This document shows, piece by piece, positions 45,452-54,500 of a stretch of 64,000 nt of DNA; the first letter of the stretch is position 1, and each line of letters starts with the position of its first letter. The stretch is taken from positions 26,195 to 90,194 of the forward strand of contig DAOUCA010000025.1 in assembly GCA_034432375.1 (NCBI GenBank), read 5' to 3'. The stretch comes from JAHBVH01 sp034432375 (GTDB taxonomy: Bacteria > Chloroflexota > Anaerolineae > Caldilineales > Caldilineaceae). Made by a program: the position numbers and the translations under genes. The notes under the pieces are model-generated. The model made no database searches, was not told the origin of the DNA, and saw only the letters and a list, made by a program, of their open reading frames with translations.

Positions 45452-46777
45452 TTACAGAGCTTGTACGGCCTCTGTAGAAACGCGTGTTTCGGCAGTGGTC
45501 ACCGGTGCACCGTGACTACGCCCACGAATTGCCAGATATAAAGCACCGAGCCCGACCATTGTCACCAGTAAGCCAACTATTCCACCAACGCCAAATTGAA
45601 CCGAGCGCAAGCCAATGTAAATGATCACGCCCAACACTAATGCAAATACAGCCGCTCCGCCAGCGACTGGTTCATCGCCGTTGACCAAGCGCCGGACCAA
45701 AAGCCGGCCACCAGTGTAGGCAACAACGATCTTCGTGATCATACCGGCGGTAAAGAAAAAGATGCCAATCGCAAAGAGCAATGTCACCAACCCCAATCCG
45801 ACAATATCGCCAACCAAGTTGCCAAGCGTGAGCCAACCACCGATCACGGCCAGGGCGACCAGCAGACCAAGCGTCACCGGCACCGCCACCACAACAATAA
45901 AGATGATGAGCGACCCAATCCCCAAGCTGGCAAATAGATCATGTTGGACGGCATCACCGGCGTGTTGTAAAAAGGTCGGGCGCATGTAAAGAAAGAGTAG
46001 CCCGATGATCAACAGCGCCAACGCTTCGCCAATCGCCCAGCGCAGTTGCAAATTGGCCGGCGAATAGAAGGGGACAGCTGGCGCTTGGCTGGGCGCTGCC
46101 GTCTGCTCAATCGTGAGATCGCCACCAATCGCCGCCGCCTCGCTCACCCGTAGACCCGGGTCGGCCACAGTGACAGCATCCGCAAATTCGGGCATATAAA
46201 GAGCCGGCGACCCTTCTCCCGGGCTGCCGACCGAACCACGCACATCGCCACCAACAGTCCCATTCAACGCCAGGGCACCACTGCCGACCACAACATCATT
46301 CTCAATCACGCCGTCGAGCAAAAATTGGTAGCCGCCACCGTAGAGGCTACGCCCAATCGCGCTGTCGGCTGTTGTCGTCAGACTAAAACCACCAAAGTTC
46401 AAGTTGTGTGCGATCTGCGCGCCTTCGCCCACCGTGAGCGCGTAGCCACCAATATAGGCGCTGCCATCGATCGTGCCGTTGATCAACACCGTGCGACCAC
46501 CCCCAAAGAGACTGCCTTCCACATGGCCATTGACCGTAACCGTCGCGCCTGACGCGAAGAGATTACCCTTCACAGTGCCGTTAATCGTCACTACATCCCC
46601 AGAGATAAAGAGATCGTCATTGATCACTTCATTCTCACCAATCGTGATCGTATCACCTCCACGAAACTCCGCGGCGTAAAGTGGGCGTACTGCTACTGCT
46701 GCCCAGAAGACACCGAAGAGCAAGCTCACTCCCAAAAGGTACCAAATTGAATGTTTGCGCTGTTGTACGGTAGCCAT
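45452..46777 (-). CDS. Bactofilin-like polymer-forming domain fused to membrane helices
   Basis: The protein is 441 aa, with GGAGGAG before the ATG. A signal/anchor helix lies at residues 12-33. Residues about 40-210 are short hydrophobic beta-helix rungs, each ending in G-x-hydrophobic (VTINGTVKGNLFASGATVTVN, VLINGTIDGSAYIGG), the polymer-forming (bactofilin-type) pattern. Residues about 245-420 contain five or six transmembrane helices (ALALLIIGLLFLYM, LIIFIVVVAVPVTLGLLVALAVI, LVTLLFAIGIFFFTAG). Chloroflexota and Firmicutes carry such polymerising membrane proteins, thought to organise the envelope. It is upstream of the small membrane and GerW-like genes on the same strand. Confidence 0.85.
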   Translation of the reverse strand: MATVQQRKHSIWYLLGVSLLFGVFWAAVAVRPLYAAEFRGGDTITIGENEVINDDLFISGDVVTINGTVKGNLFASGATVTVNGHVEGSLFGGGRTVLINGTIDGSAYIGGYALTVGEGAQIAHNLNFGGFSLTTTADSAIGRSLYGGGYQFLLDGVIENDVVVGSGALALNGTVGGDVRGSVGSPGEGSPALYMPEFADAVTVADPGLRVSEAAAIGGDLTIEQTAAPSQAPAVPFYSPANLQLRWAIGEALALLIIGLLFLYMRPTFLQHAGDAVQHDLFASLGIGSLIIFIVVVAVPVTLGLLVALAVIGGWLTLGNLVGDIVGLGLVTLLFAIGIFFFTAGMITKIVVAYTGGRLLVRRLVNGDEPVAGGAAVFALVLGVIIYIGLRSVQFGVGGIVGLLVTMVGLGALYLAIRGRSHGAPVTTAETRVSTEAVQAL

Positions 46778-46854
46778 TGTCTCCTCCGTTTCTCATTTTC
46801 TTACAAAGATTTATTGACTCAACAGACCCTCAGGGGTTGGCCAATGATCACGAG

Positions 46855-47023
46855 TCAGCGGCGGCTGAGCTTGTCGAAGCCAAAGCGCCCCCACAGATCC
46901 CAAAGAACCACGCTAGTACAGTACGAGTACCATCTAAATTCGTTGCTGCCAGCGCATCAGCGGCGGCTGAGCTTGTCGAAGCCAAAGCGCCCCCACAGAC
47001 TAAATTCGTTGCTGCCAGCGCAT
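46855..47023. repeat. Tandem direct repeat of 43 + 24 bp (family C)
   Basis: A 43-bp block with GGCTGAGCTTGTCGAAGCC is at 46855-46897 and again at 46957-46999. A 24-bp block starting CTAAATTCGTTGC is at 46934-46957 and 47000-47023. They alternate, so one unit of 66 bp has been duplicated. Confidence 0.8.
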
Positions 47024-47181
47024 ACGATAGCATACACCCACTGCTGACAATCTACACCCCCCACCGGATGAGCACCACACCTGGATAGTTGACGGGTTGC
47101 ATGGTTGCGGCCTGGCTAGCAGAATAGAGATGTGCCGATCAAGAAACGACATCCTACTTGGACCTGTTGACATTTGCTAAA

Positions 47182-47264
47182 ACGGCCAATAGAATTGGCC
47201 GTCTATACTGCGGTTGCAATCAAAACCGGAGTTTTTGCTTGAGGTAGAAACGCCGGTTTTGATT
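47182..47264. repeat. Two adjacent hairpins in the gap before the M28 gene
   Basis: ACGGCCAAT/ATTGGCCGT with a 3-nt loop (47182-47202), then AATCAAAACCGG (47218-47229) with its complement at 47253-47264. A worn family A copy (GCAGGATTAAAACCCTGC) follows near 47307. The rest of 47024-47543 holds no recognisable gene. Confidence 0.55.
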
Positions 47265-47543
47265 CAGAGCGGAGTATAATAGCGAGAAGCCGCCTCACTG
47301 TTAGCGCAGGATTAAAACCCTGCAAAACTGAGCCTCACGTTTAAATGGGTTGTCGATAAGCAGAGAAGGCACTTTGCAGCGACGGTCGACTCATTTATAC
47401 TAAACGCGTCTTTCGCTGCACACTGTTGTGCGCAACCCATCTATCCATCTATTATGTGTAATCCCCTTCGTATGCACAATCCATAGTGCGCCACATTTTG
47501 TCGCACCTCGCTTTAACCAATCCGAAAAGGAGCACTGCGCTTT

Positions 47544-48941
47544 ATGACCACCAATCCCTTCCTCGCGCTCGACCAGCAGATGGTCGGTGACATCTACAGT
47601 TCGTCGGAAAGCATGGACAACCTGACGATTCTCTGCGATGACTTTGGCTCGCGCTTTGGCGGCACTGCTGGTGAAAAGCAGGCGGCTGAATTCATCAAGG
47701 CCAAACTCGAAGCCTATGGGCTGCAAAATGTTCATCTCGAGCCGGTAGCGTACATGGGCTGGGTGCGTGGCGCGGTGACGCTGGAGATCCTCAGCCCCGT
47801 GCAGATGACGATGGATTGCATCACCTTGCCCCACTCGCCACCCGCCGACCTCGAAGCGGTGATCTATGATATCGGCGATGGCGGACCACTCGATTTTGAA
47901 GAGTATGGCGACCAGGTGGCCGGCAAGATTGCGATGGTCAACAGCAAGACGCAGCCGCGTGGCTCCAAACGCTGGGTCCATCGCATGGAGAAGTATGGGC
48001 GCAGCATCCTGGCCGGTGCCAAGGGCTTTATCTTTGTCAACCACTACCCCGCCTACGGCCCAGCCACCGGCGGTATCGGCGACAATGCCGAAGGGTTGAT
48101 TCCCGGCATCTCCGTCTCCTATGAAGATGGTGCGTTTCTCGCCCGCCTGATCAAGCGCCACGGCGAAGTCAAGGTACGCCTCAAAAGCAGCGACCGCTGT
48201 GAGCCGATGACCTCCTGGAATGTAATCGGTGACCTGCCCGGCACAGCGGACAATCCAGCGATCGTTATGGTCGGCTGCCACTATGACGGCCACGATATTT
48301 CGCAGGGCGCGATCGACCCGGCGTCGGGCGCGGTGGCGGTGCTGGAAGCGGTGCGCGTGCTCGCCAGCCATGCCGGACGCCAACCGCACACGCTGCGGGT
48401 GGCCCTCTGGGGCGTCGAAGAGATCGGCCTGATCGGCTCCCACGCCTATGTCGACCAGCATGAGGCGGAACTTGACAATGTACGCTTCTATTTCAATATG
48501 GATGCCGCCGGCGGTGGTCGCTCCAAGGACATTGTGATCAACGAGTGGCCGGCGCTCGAAACCCTGGTGCGCGATTGGCAGAAGGCGATGGCGCTCGATT
48601 TTCTCGTCGGCAAATCGATCAGCGCGCACTCGGATCATTTCCCCTTCCTGTTGGCGGGGGTGCCGACCGGCGGCATGGAGCCGGTGCAGCGCGATCTCAG
48701 TGGTCGCGGCTATGGCCACACCCGCTACGACACCCTCGATAAAGCGCTGTTGCGCAATCTGCAAGACGCGGCCGCGCTGGCCGCCCGTTTTCTGCTGCGC
48801 GTTGCCAGTGCCGAAGAATGGCCGGTCAGCCGCCGCAGCAAAGAGGCAGTCGCCGCACTCTTTGACAAGCCTGAGTACAACGAAGAGCGTTCGATCATGG
48901 CCGAGATCGCCGCGTTTGTGGCAAAGGAGCGGGGGCAGTAG
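47544..48941 (+). CDS. M28 family metallopeptidase with PA-like insert
   Basis: The protein is 465 aa; AAGGAG lies 13 nt upstream. An N-terminal helical part (FLALDQQMVGDIYSSSE, GSRFGGTAGEKQAAEFI) is followed by a PA-type insert (about 95-215). The di-zinc site then appears in order: VGCHYDGHD (His, Asp), IDPASGAVAVLE (bridging Asp), VALWGVEEIGLIGS (catalytic and ligand Glu), YFNMDAAGGG (Asp) and GRGYGHTRYDTLD (His). No signal peptide is seen, so it is probably a cytosolic aminopeptidase. Codon use is strongly GC-ending, unlike the AT-richer genes at 4-6 kb. Confidence 0.9.
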   Translation: MTTNPFLALDQQMVGDIYSSSESMDNLTILCDDFGSRFGGTAGEKQAAEFIKAKLEAYGLQNVHLEPVAYMGWVRGAVTLEILSPVQMTMDCITLPHSPPADLEAVIYDIGDGGPLDFEEYGDQVAGKIAMVNSKTQPRGSKRWVHRMEKYGRSILAGAKGFIFVNHYPAYGPATGGIGDNAEGLIPGISVSYEDGAFLARLIKRHGEVKVRLKSSDRCEPMTSWNVIGDLPGTADNPAIVMVGCHYDGHDISQGAIDPASGAVAVLEAVRVLASHAGRQPHTLRVALWGVEEIGLIGSHAYVDQHEAELDNVRFYFNMDAAGGGRSKDIVINEWPALETLVRDWQKAMALDFLVGKSISAHSDHFPFLLAGVPTGGMEPVQRDLSGRGYGHTRYDTLDKALLRNLQDAAALAARFLLRVASAEEWPVSRRSKEAVAALFDKPEYNEERSIMAEIAAFVAKERGQ

Positions 48942-48958
48942 GAAGGGGGGGAGTTCTA

Positions 48959-49303
48959 CCTTATAACAGGGTTAAAACCCTGCCCTAACAACGAGAAGCG
49001 CCCTCAGGCGCTAGGCCTGTTTTCCCAGCCGCTGAGGCGGCTTTTCGCTGTTAGCAAGGGGTTTTAACCCCATTGCATAAGGCAGGCAACAGTATCGCTA
49101 ACAACGAGAAGCGCCCTCAGGCGCTAGGCCTGTTTTCCCAGCCGCTGAGGCGGCTTCTCGCTGTTACTAAGGGGTTTTAACCCCATTGCATAAGGCAGGC
49201 AACAGTATCCCTAACAACGAGAAGCGCCCTCAGGCGCTAGGCCTGTTTTCCCAGCCGCTGAGGCGGCTTCTCGCTGTTAGGAGGGGATTTTAATCCCATT
49301 GCT
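48959..49303. repeat. Three-unit tandem array of palindromic repeat family A (113-bp period)
   Basis: CTAACAACGAGAAGCG starts units at 48985, 49098 and 49211. Each unit holds AGCGCCCTCAGGCGCT, AGCCGCTGAGGCGGCT and GGGGTTTTAACCCC palindromes. The array fills the gap between the M28 stop and the AraC stop codon, which it touches. Units are over 95% alike by eye. Confidence 0.85.
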
Positions 49304-50168
49304 AGCCGGCAAACTGCGTGCGATACGCAGTGGCCGAGAGACCATAGTAACTCTTAAAGCAGCGCGCGAAATAGTTCTGTTCGTTAAAGCCCACATGATA
49401 GGCGATCCGCACGATCGGCCAGGTGGTATGTAGGAGCAAGTGAGCGGCCTGTTCCAAGCGTTGTTGATGCAGATAGGCCATAGGCGGCACCCCCATCTGC
49501 TGGCGGAAGAGGCGCGAGAGATGGGCCGCACTGACACCTGTCCGAATCGCCAACAGGGCCATCGTCCATTCTTCGGCGACATCCTGTGCCAAGAGCCGGA
49601 CGGCTTCGAGCACAGCAGGGTGGGTGTTGCCGGCCATCTCATTGCTGGGCGTAATCGAACGCGCTAACTCCCCAAAAAAAAGCAGCAGCGAAGCGAGTGT
49701 CGTAATTCGGTCGGCGATGGTCGGCTGCTGTTCCAAGGCGCACAAGGTAAGCAACTGCCGTTCGCAATTTTCTACTGCTGCCCCATTGAGACGCGTGGAT
49801 AAGATGCCATAGCGCCCGTGCGATAGGGGCCCCACGTGAAATAGATAGTTGAGACGGGTATCTTCTCCAAACCAGGCGAATTCATGGCCCAAGAGTTCGT
49901 AGCCAAAACAGCAATTATACAGCCGCAACGCCCGACAACCGACATAGGTGTGCCACGCCCCAGGGCGAATCACCAGCAGATCGCCCCGTTGCAGCGCAAT
50001 CTCCCCTTCGCGCGAGCGGTGTACCCCTTCCCCCGCCATGATCAGGACCACTTCGACAAAGTCATGGCTGTGGGGTATGATCAGATCGTTGACCAGATAC
50101 GCCCTGGTCATAGCAATGGCATCGCGCGCCCGAAAGAGATCACGGCGTAGATATTGTGGTAAGCTCAT
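49302..50168 (-). CDS. AraC family transcriptional regulator with cupin sensor
   Basis: The protein is 288 aa. Residues about 15-100 form a cupin-type ligand domain (HSHDFVEVVLIMAGEGVH, LQRGDLLVIRPGAWHTY). The C-terminal 100 residues contain the two AraC helix-turn-helices: MALLAIRTGVSAAHLSRLFRQ and IVRIAYHVGFNEQNYFARCFK, ending with the family signature G-L-S-A-T-A-Y-R. It is divergent from the first PhyH gene across 128 bp and is therefore its probable regulator, perhaps responding to a sugar or aromatic acid. Length and motifs are typical. Confidence 0.92.
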   Translation of the reverse strand: MSLPQYLRRDLFRARDAIAMTRAYLVNDLIIPHSHDFVEVVLIMAGEGVHRSREGEIALQRGDLLVIRPGAWHTYVGCRALRLYNCCFGYELLGHEFAWFGEDTRLNYLFHVGPLSHGRYGILSTRLNGAAVENCERQLLTLCALEQQPTIADRITTLASLLLFFGELARSITPSNEMAGNTHPAVLEAVRLLAQDVAEEWTMALLAIRTGVSAAHLSRLFRQQMGVPPMAYLHQQRLEQAAHLLLHTTWPIVRIAYHVGFNEQNYFARCFKSYYGLSATAYRTQFAG

Positions 50169-50225
50169 AGCAGAATTGTGCTAAGTTCATCAGAGAAATT
50201 TCCTAATCGACCGATGATTTTACTC

Positions 50226-50231
50226 TATAAT
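50226..50231 (+). promoter_or_regulatory. Perfect TATAAT, candidate -10 for the first phyH gene
   Basis: TATAAT lies 66 nt before the ATG at 50297 in the divergent AraC/PhyH region. No good -35 precedes it, as expected for a promoter that needs an activator such as the adjacent AraC protein. Confidence 0.35.
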
Positions 50232-50296
50232 GGAGAAATCCCATAAGAACAACTGATCCGTAGCAGTAGAGAGTATTGAGCAAAGGGGCTTCGTTT

Positions 50297-51058
50297 ATGG
50301 CCGTCACCACCGCCGCGATGCTGACCGATCAGCAGATTGCTGACTATCAGACGCGCGGCTTTATCCACATTCCCAACATCATCAGCAAAGAAGAGGCCGC
50401 CCACTTTCGGCAGGCAGCGCTCGATGCCGCGGCGCGGCTGCAAGATCGCAACCAAGAGACCGCGAAAAAGGTCTTCTCCCAACATGTCAATGTCTGGCTG
50501 CACGATGAGACGATGAAAGGCTTGACCTTGCACCCCAATCTGGCTGCCATCGCCACCAAACTGGCCGGCGTGCCGCTGCGTCTCTGGCACGATCACATCC
50601 TGATCAAGCCACCACAAAATCAGGCCCCCACCCACTATCACCAGGATGGTCCCTTTTGGCCCCATGATCAGCGGCCCGGGGTCAGCCTCTCGGCATGGAT
50701 CGCGCTCGTCGATGTGCCGGTCGAGCGGGGCTGCATGACCTTTATCCCCGGCCAACATACGATCAGCGATCTACGCCCACAAAATTTGCGCGATGAACAT
50801 GATCTCATGGGCCTGGCACCGGCGATGCAATGGCAGGAGCGCATTACCGTCCCCTTACGTGCTGGCGACTGCACCTTCCACCATCAATTTACGCCGCACA
50901 TGGCCAACGCCAACGTTACCGACGACCCGCGCGTGGCGCATGTGATCATCTACATGGCAGCCGACACCCGCTACACCGGCAAAGGCCACCCCGTGACCGA
51001 CCCCATCACGCCGACCGTGGGTGAGGTGCTGGATCATGAGATTTTTCCACGGGTGTAA
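50297..51058 (+). CDS. Phytanoyl-CoA dioxygenase (PhyH) family oxygenase
   Basis: The protein is 253 aa from the ATG at 50297, with AAAGGGG 9 nt upstream; a TTG at 50276 is less likely. It begins with LTDQQIADYQTRGFIHIPNII, the usual PhyH opening. Iron ligands are in HYHQDGPFW (HxD) and the later His in HQFTPHMANAN, followed by ARVAH-like 2-oxoglutarate contacts (DDPRVAHVIIY). Members are Fe(II)/2-oxoglutarate-dependent hydroxylases of lipids, natural products or small acids. It is regulated probably by the divergent AraC protein and has a second homologue downstream. Confidence 0.9.
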   Translation: MAVTTAAMLTDQQIADYQTRGFIHIPNIISKEEAAHFRQAALDAAARLQDRNQETAKKVFSQHVNVWLHDETMKGLTLHPNLAAIATKLAGVPLRLWHDHILIKPPQNQAPTHYHQDGPFWPHDQRPGVSLSAWIALVDVPVERGCMTFIPGQHTISDLRPQNLRDEHDLMGLAPAMQWQERITVPLRAGDCTFHHQFTPHMANANVTDDPRVAHVIIYMAADTRYTGKGHPVTDPITPTVGEVLDHEIFPRV

Positions 51059-51070
51059 ATAAACATTTTT

Positions 51071-51142
51071 TGTGGACACGGATTGTAGGAAGTACGGATG
51101 CTATTTGAACTTTATCCGTATTTCCTACAATCCGTGTCCACA
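51071..51142. repeat. Long hairpin of family H (29-bp arms, one mismatch)
   Basis: The arm 51071-51099, beginning TGTGGACACGGATTG, is inverted at 51114-51142 with a single mismatch and a 14-nt loop. It belongs with the hairpin at 52196-52265. It lies between the two PhyH genes, 13 bp past the first stop. Confidence 0.8.
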
Positions 51143-51245
51143 ACAGCTTTTCCGCTTGAAGTGTAGCTACACTAGTTTCTGTTGCGAAACAGGGCAAGTA
51201 CTAGGCTAGTAGAATTCAGAGAAAAAACGAAAGAACAACGACATC

Positions 51246-52070
51246 ATGAATACGGAACTAACCCAAGAGCAGATCAATTCGTACAGCGAAAATGGCTTCT
51301 TGATCGTTGAGGATTTTCTCAGCCCAGATGAGTTGGCGACGTGGCGCGACGCCGTCGATGAGGCAGTAACTGGTCGCGGCAAAACGAAGTTGGCTGGGCG
51401 CGAAGGGGAGGAACAGTGGCAGGCCGGCGACAGCTACTATGACTCAGTCTTTGTCCAGCGCATTAATCTCTGGCAAGACAACGCAAAGGTGCGCAAGTTG
51501 ATGCTCGACCCGCAGCTTGGCAAAATGGTCGCCACCGTGGCCGGCGTTGAGGGCATCCGCATCTGGCATGACCAGGCGCTGATCAAACAGCCGTGGGCCA
51601 ACCCGACCGGCTGGCACCTCGACAATCCTTACTGGTCCTTCCACTCGCGCGATGCCATCAGCCTTTGGGTGGCACTCGATGACGCCACGCTGCAAAATGG
51701 CTGTCTCTACTATCTGCCCGGCACCCACAAAAGCGCCACCTACGACAATGTCGGCATTGGCCAAAATATCGGCGATATCTTCCGCGTCTATCCCCAATGG
51801 GCCAAGATCATGCCCGTGCCCGCGGTAATGAAGGCCGGCTCCTGTGGCTTCCACAACGGTCTCGTGGCGCATGGGGCCGGTGCCAACATGAGCCCCGGCT
51901 GGCGGCGCGCCATGACCTGCGCCTATATGCCCGACGGCGCGACCTACAACGGCAAGCGCAATGTGCTACCGGAAGAGATCATCGCACAACTTAGCATCGG
52001 CGCTCCCATCGAAAATGACAGCCAGAATCCCCTGATCTATCACCCGACTAAGCCACTTGTGACGGCATAG
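51246..52070 (+). CDS. Second phytanoyl-CoA dioxygenase family oxygenase
   Basis: The protein is 274 aa. The family opening LTQEQINSYSENGFLIVEDFL is followed by the iron ligands WHLDNPYW (HxD) and HNGLVAHGAGAN (distal His), then GWRRAMTCAYMPDG with the Arg that binds 2-oxoglutarate. It is only distantly like the PhyH gene upstream, so it is not a recent duplicate. The 187-bp gap contains a large hairpin, which may uncouple the two genes. The substrate is unknown; nearby are a peptide-type binding lipoprotein and an LLM oxidoreductase. Confidence 0.9.
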   Translation: MNTELTQEQINSYSENGFLIVEDFLSPDELATWRDAVDEAVTGRGKTKLAGREGEEQWQAGDSYYDSVFVQRINLWQDNAKVRKLMLDPQLGKMVATVAGVEGIRIWHDQALIKQPWANPTGWHLDNPYWSFHSRDAISLWVALDDATLQNGCLYYLPGTHKSATYDNVGIGQNIGDIFRVYPQWAKIMPVPAVMKAGSCGFHNGLVAHGAGANMSPGWRRAMTCAYMPDGATYNGKRNVLPEEIIAQLSIGAPIENDSQNPLIYHPTKPLVTA

Positions 52071-52107
52071 CGTAAGTTTTTTAGTCTCTTTGGGAATTGG
52101 GGGTAGG

Positions 52108-52158
52108 TAGGGGCGTACCCTTGCGGTCGCCCTGGGCAAGCGCAAGGCCATGCCCCTA
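52108..52158. repeat. Imperfect palindromic repeat (TAGGGGC...GCCCCTA)
   Basis: TAGGGGC and GCCCCTA end the element and CCTTGCG/CGCAAGG pair inside. It is followed within 40 bp by the second family H hairpin. Confidence 0.6.
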
Positions 52159-52195
52159 TAAGACCCCTTGAGATCCTGTTGCGCCGTTTTTGTTT

Positions 52196-52265
52196 GTGGA
52201 AACGGATGGTGGGAAAGACGGATAAAAAGCAGAAGAAATCCGTCTTTCCCACCATCCGTTTCCAC
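52196..52265. repeat. Perfect long hairpin of family H (28-bp arms)
   Basis: The arm 52196-52223, beginning GTGGAAACGGATGG, is exactly inverted at 52238-52265 around 14 nt. Sequence and loop length match the hairpin at 51071. The remainder of 52266-52478 has no gene seen. Confidence 0.85.
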
Positions 52266-52478
52266 CAGTACCTTTTCAAACCCTGCGTCATTCCGCGAAG
52301 ATCCGCGCCCTAATGCTTACCGCTTTGCGGCACGGCTTCGCTGAATTGTTCCCCCAATCACCACCCCAATGGGCCAACAACGAAAGGAGGGTAGCAACAG
52401 GAAAAATTTTAGCCAGCGTGTCCCAACTCCCCACCATTGCTTAATCCACTCCCCGGTACAAAGAGAGGAAACGAAGAG

Positions 52479-54440
52479 ATGCAAATGCGGAGATTACTCC
52501 CCCTATTTTTTGTGTTAACGTTGCTCATGGCGGCCTGTGCCCAAGCGCCGGCCCCCAGCGAACCAGCCCCCAACGAACCAGCCGCGGCAGCACCCGCAGC
52601 CGCCGAGCCGGCCGCCGCAACAGACGTGGCCAGCGAAGCCCCCATGTTGGCCGAGATGGTCGCGGCCGGTGACCTGCCACCGCTGGAAGAGCGCCTACCC
52701 CAAGAGCCCTTTGTCGTCGGGCCGGGCGTGATTGTCAGCGAAGCCGATCTGCCCGATTGGAGCCCCGGCCGCTATGGCGGCACGCTCCACATGGCCCACG
52801 GCGACGCCGACTGGAATCCCGACATTTTCATCATGCTCAACGAGCAGATGTTGATGGCCCCCGGCATTGGTGTCGAGGGGATCCGCCCCAACGTGCTGAA
52901 AGCCTTTGAGGTCAATGACGCCAATACAGAATTCACCTTCCACATGCGCGAGGGACTGAAATGGTCCGACGGCGAACCGGTGACCACCGAAGATGTGCGT
53001 TTTATGGTCGAAGATGTCTATGGCAACGAGCAACTAACCCCGTCGTTCCCTGCCAAATTCCGCGCCGCGGGCAAACCGAATGGCGAGCCGATGACGCTGG
53101 AGATCATCGACGACTTTACCTTCCGCCTCACCTTTGCCGAGGCCTATGGCGGCTTCCTGCGCGAGTTGACGATCAAAGGCTGGCAGGGCTACACCGACCT
53201 GATGCAGCCGGCCCACTATCTCAAGCAATTTCACGCCGACTATGCCGAGCCGGACGCGCTCAATGCGCTCTTGACGGATGCGGGGTTGAAGGATGAGTGG
53301 TGGCAACTCTTTAGCACCAAAAATTGCCAGAATTGGGATCTGACCCGCACCCGCTGCATTGGGATGCCCTCCCTCTATCCGTGGATTAGCGAGGCCTCCA
53401 GCGAGACCGATGTGCTCAGCTTTGTGCGTAATCCCTACTACTTCAAGGTCGATACCGAAGGCAAACAACTGCCTTACATCGACCGCGTCGTCTCCGTCCT
53501 TTCGGGTGACTCTGATTCGGTCAACCTCAAAGTGCTGACCGGCGACATCGACCTACTACGCGAAGACACTGCCCTGGTTAAGATGCCGCTCTACAAAGAG
53601 AACGAAGCGCAGGCCGGCTTTACCGTGCAACTGCTCGACAACCACGTCGACCCCACCGCGCTCTACCTAAATCTGACCTTTGATGATCCGATCTGGCGGC
53701 AGGTGACCGGCGACCTGCGCTTCCGCCAGGCGCTCAACATGGCGATCGACCGCCAGGAGATCATCGACAGTGTCTACTTTGGATTGGCCGCGATGCCCGA
53801 AATGGTGCCAGCCGAGTTCAATCTGGAGAAAGCCAATGCCCTGCTCGATGAGATGGGCATGGATCAGCGCGATGCCGATGGCTTCCGCTTAGGGCCAGAT
53901 GGCAACCCCTTTGTGCTGCCGATTGAAACCGCCAGCTACGCCCCCGATGTGCCCGTCGTCTCGGAGCTGCTGGTCGAACACTTCAAAGAGATTGGCATCA
54001 ACACGACCTTCAAGCTGGTCGATTCCTCATTAGCTGGCCAACGGGTTACCGCCAATGAAGCGCAGGCCTCGGTGATCTGGTCTGTGCAGCCAATGTGGCG
54101 CAATGGCACCTGGACGGACTATCTGCCCAGTGGCCGTTGGGCACGCCAGTGGGAACTCTGGTACACCAGCAACGGTGCCGAAGGCGAAGAACCGCCGGCC
54201 CCCGTCCTCCGGCTCTACGAACTACACGAAGGGCGTATCGCCGTTGCCCCCGCCTCCGAAGAAGACAAGGCGCTGACCGACGAGATCTATCAGATCCACC
54301 ACGACAACATCTACTTCTTCAACATTGCCGAACAGGTGCGCTACGCCCTGATCACCAACAGCAAGCTTGGCAACGTCCCGTCGGGGGGCCAGGCGATTGC
54401 AGCGAATAATAGTGGGGAGGAGTTCTTTTATCGGGAGTAG
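52479..54440 (+). CDS. ABC transporter substrate-binding lipoprotein, peptide/nickel family 5
   Basis: The protein is 653 aa from the ATG at 52479 (GAGAGG and GAAGAG upstream); the frame start at 52437 lacks a signal. It has a lipoprotein signal with lipobox LMAAC around residue 18, then an Ala/Pro-rich linker. The family 5 binding fold shows YGGTLHMAHGDADWNPD, FEVNDANTEFTFHMREGLKWSDGEPVTTEDVRF, FRQALNMAIDRQEIIDSVYFG and ANALLDEMGM. The segment between the FGLAAMPE helix and NLEKANALL seems about 15-20 residues shorter than usual. No permease or ATPase gene follows, so it is an orphan whose transporter must be elsewhere. Confidence 0.9.
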   Translation: MQMRRLLPLFFVLTLLMAACAQAPAPSEPAPNEPAAAAPAAAEPAAATDVASEAPMLAEMVAAGDLPPLEERLPQEPFVVGPGVIVSEADLPDWSPGRYGGTLHMAHGDADWNPDIFIMLNEQMLMAPGIGVEGIRPNVLKAFEVNDANTEFTFHMREGLKWSDGEPVTTEDVRFMVEDVYGNEQLTPSFPAKFRAAGKPNGEPMTLEIIDDFTFRLTFAEAYGGFLRELTIKGWQGYTDLMQPAHYLKQFHADYAEPDALNALLTDAGLKDEWWQLFSTKNCQNWDLTRTRCIGMPSLYPWISEASSETDVLSFVRNPYYFKVDTEGKQLPYIDRVVSVLSGDSDSVNLKVLTGDIDLLREDTALVKMPLYKENEAQAGFTVQLLDNHVDPTALYLNLTFDDPIWRQVTGDLRFRQALNMAIDRQEIIDSVYFGLAAMPEMVPAEFNLEKANALLDEMGMDQRDADGFRLGPDGNPFVLPIETASYAPDVPVVSELLVEHFKEIGINTTFKLVDSSLAGQRVTANEAQASVIWSVQPMWRNGTWTDYLPSGRWARQWELWYTSNGAEGEEPPAPVLRLYELHEGRIAVAPASEEDKALTDEIYQIHHDNIYFFNIAEQVRYALITNSKLGNVPSGGQAIAANNSGEEFFYRE

Positions 54441-54500
54441 GGGATAGCGCATGAAGGCGTAGTACCAATAGGGCTTACGCAAGATGCTGGTTGAGTTGTC

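Noticed and set aside
47400..48764. 454-codon minus frame
   Set aside because: Antisense to the M28 peptidase, whose zinc motifs are complete on the plus strand. The minus translation has His/Arg-rich low-information sequence.
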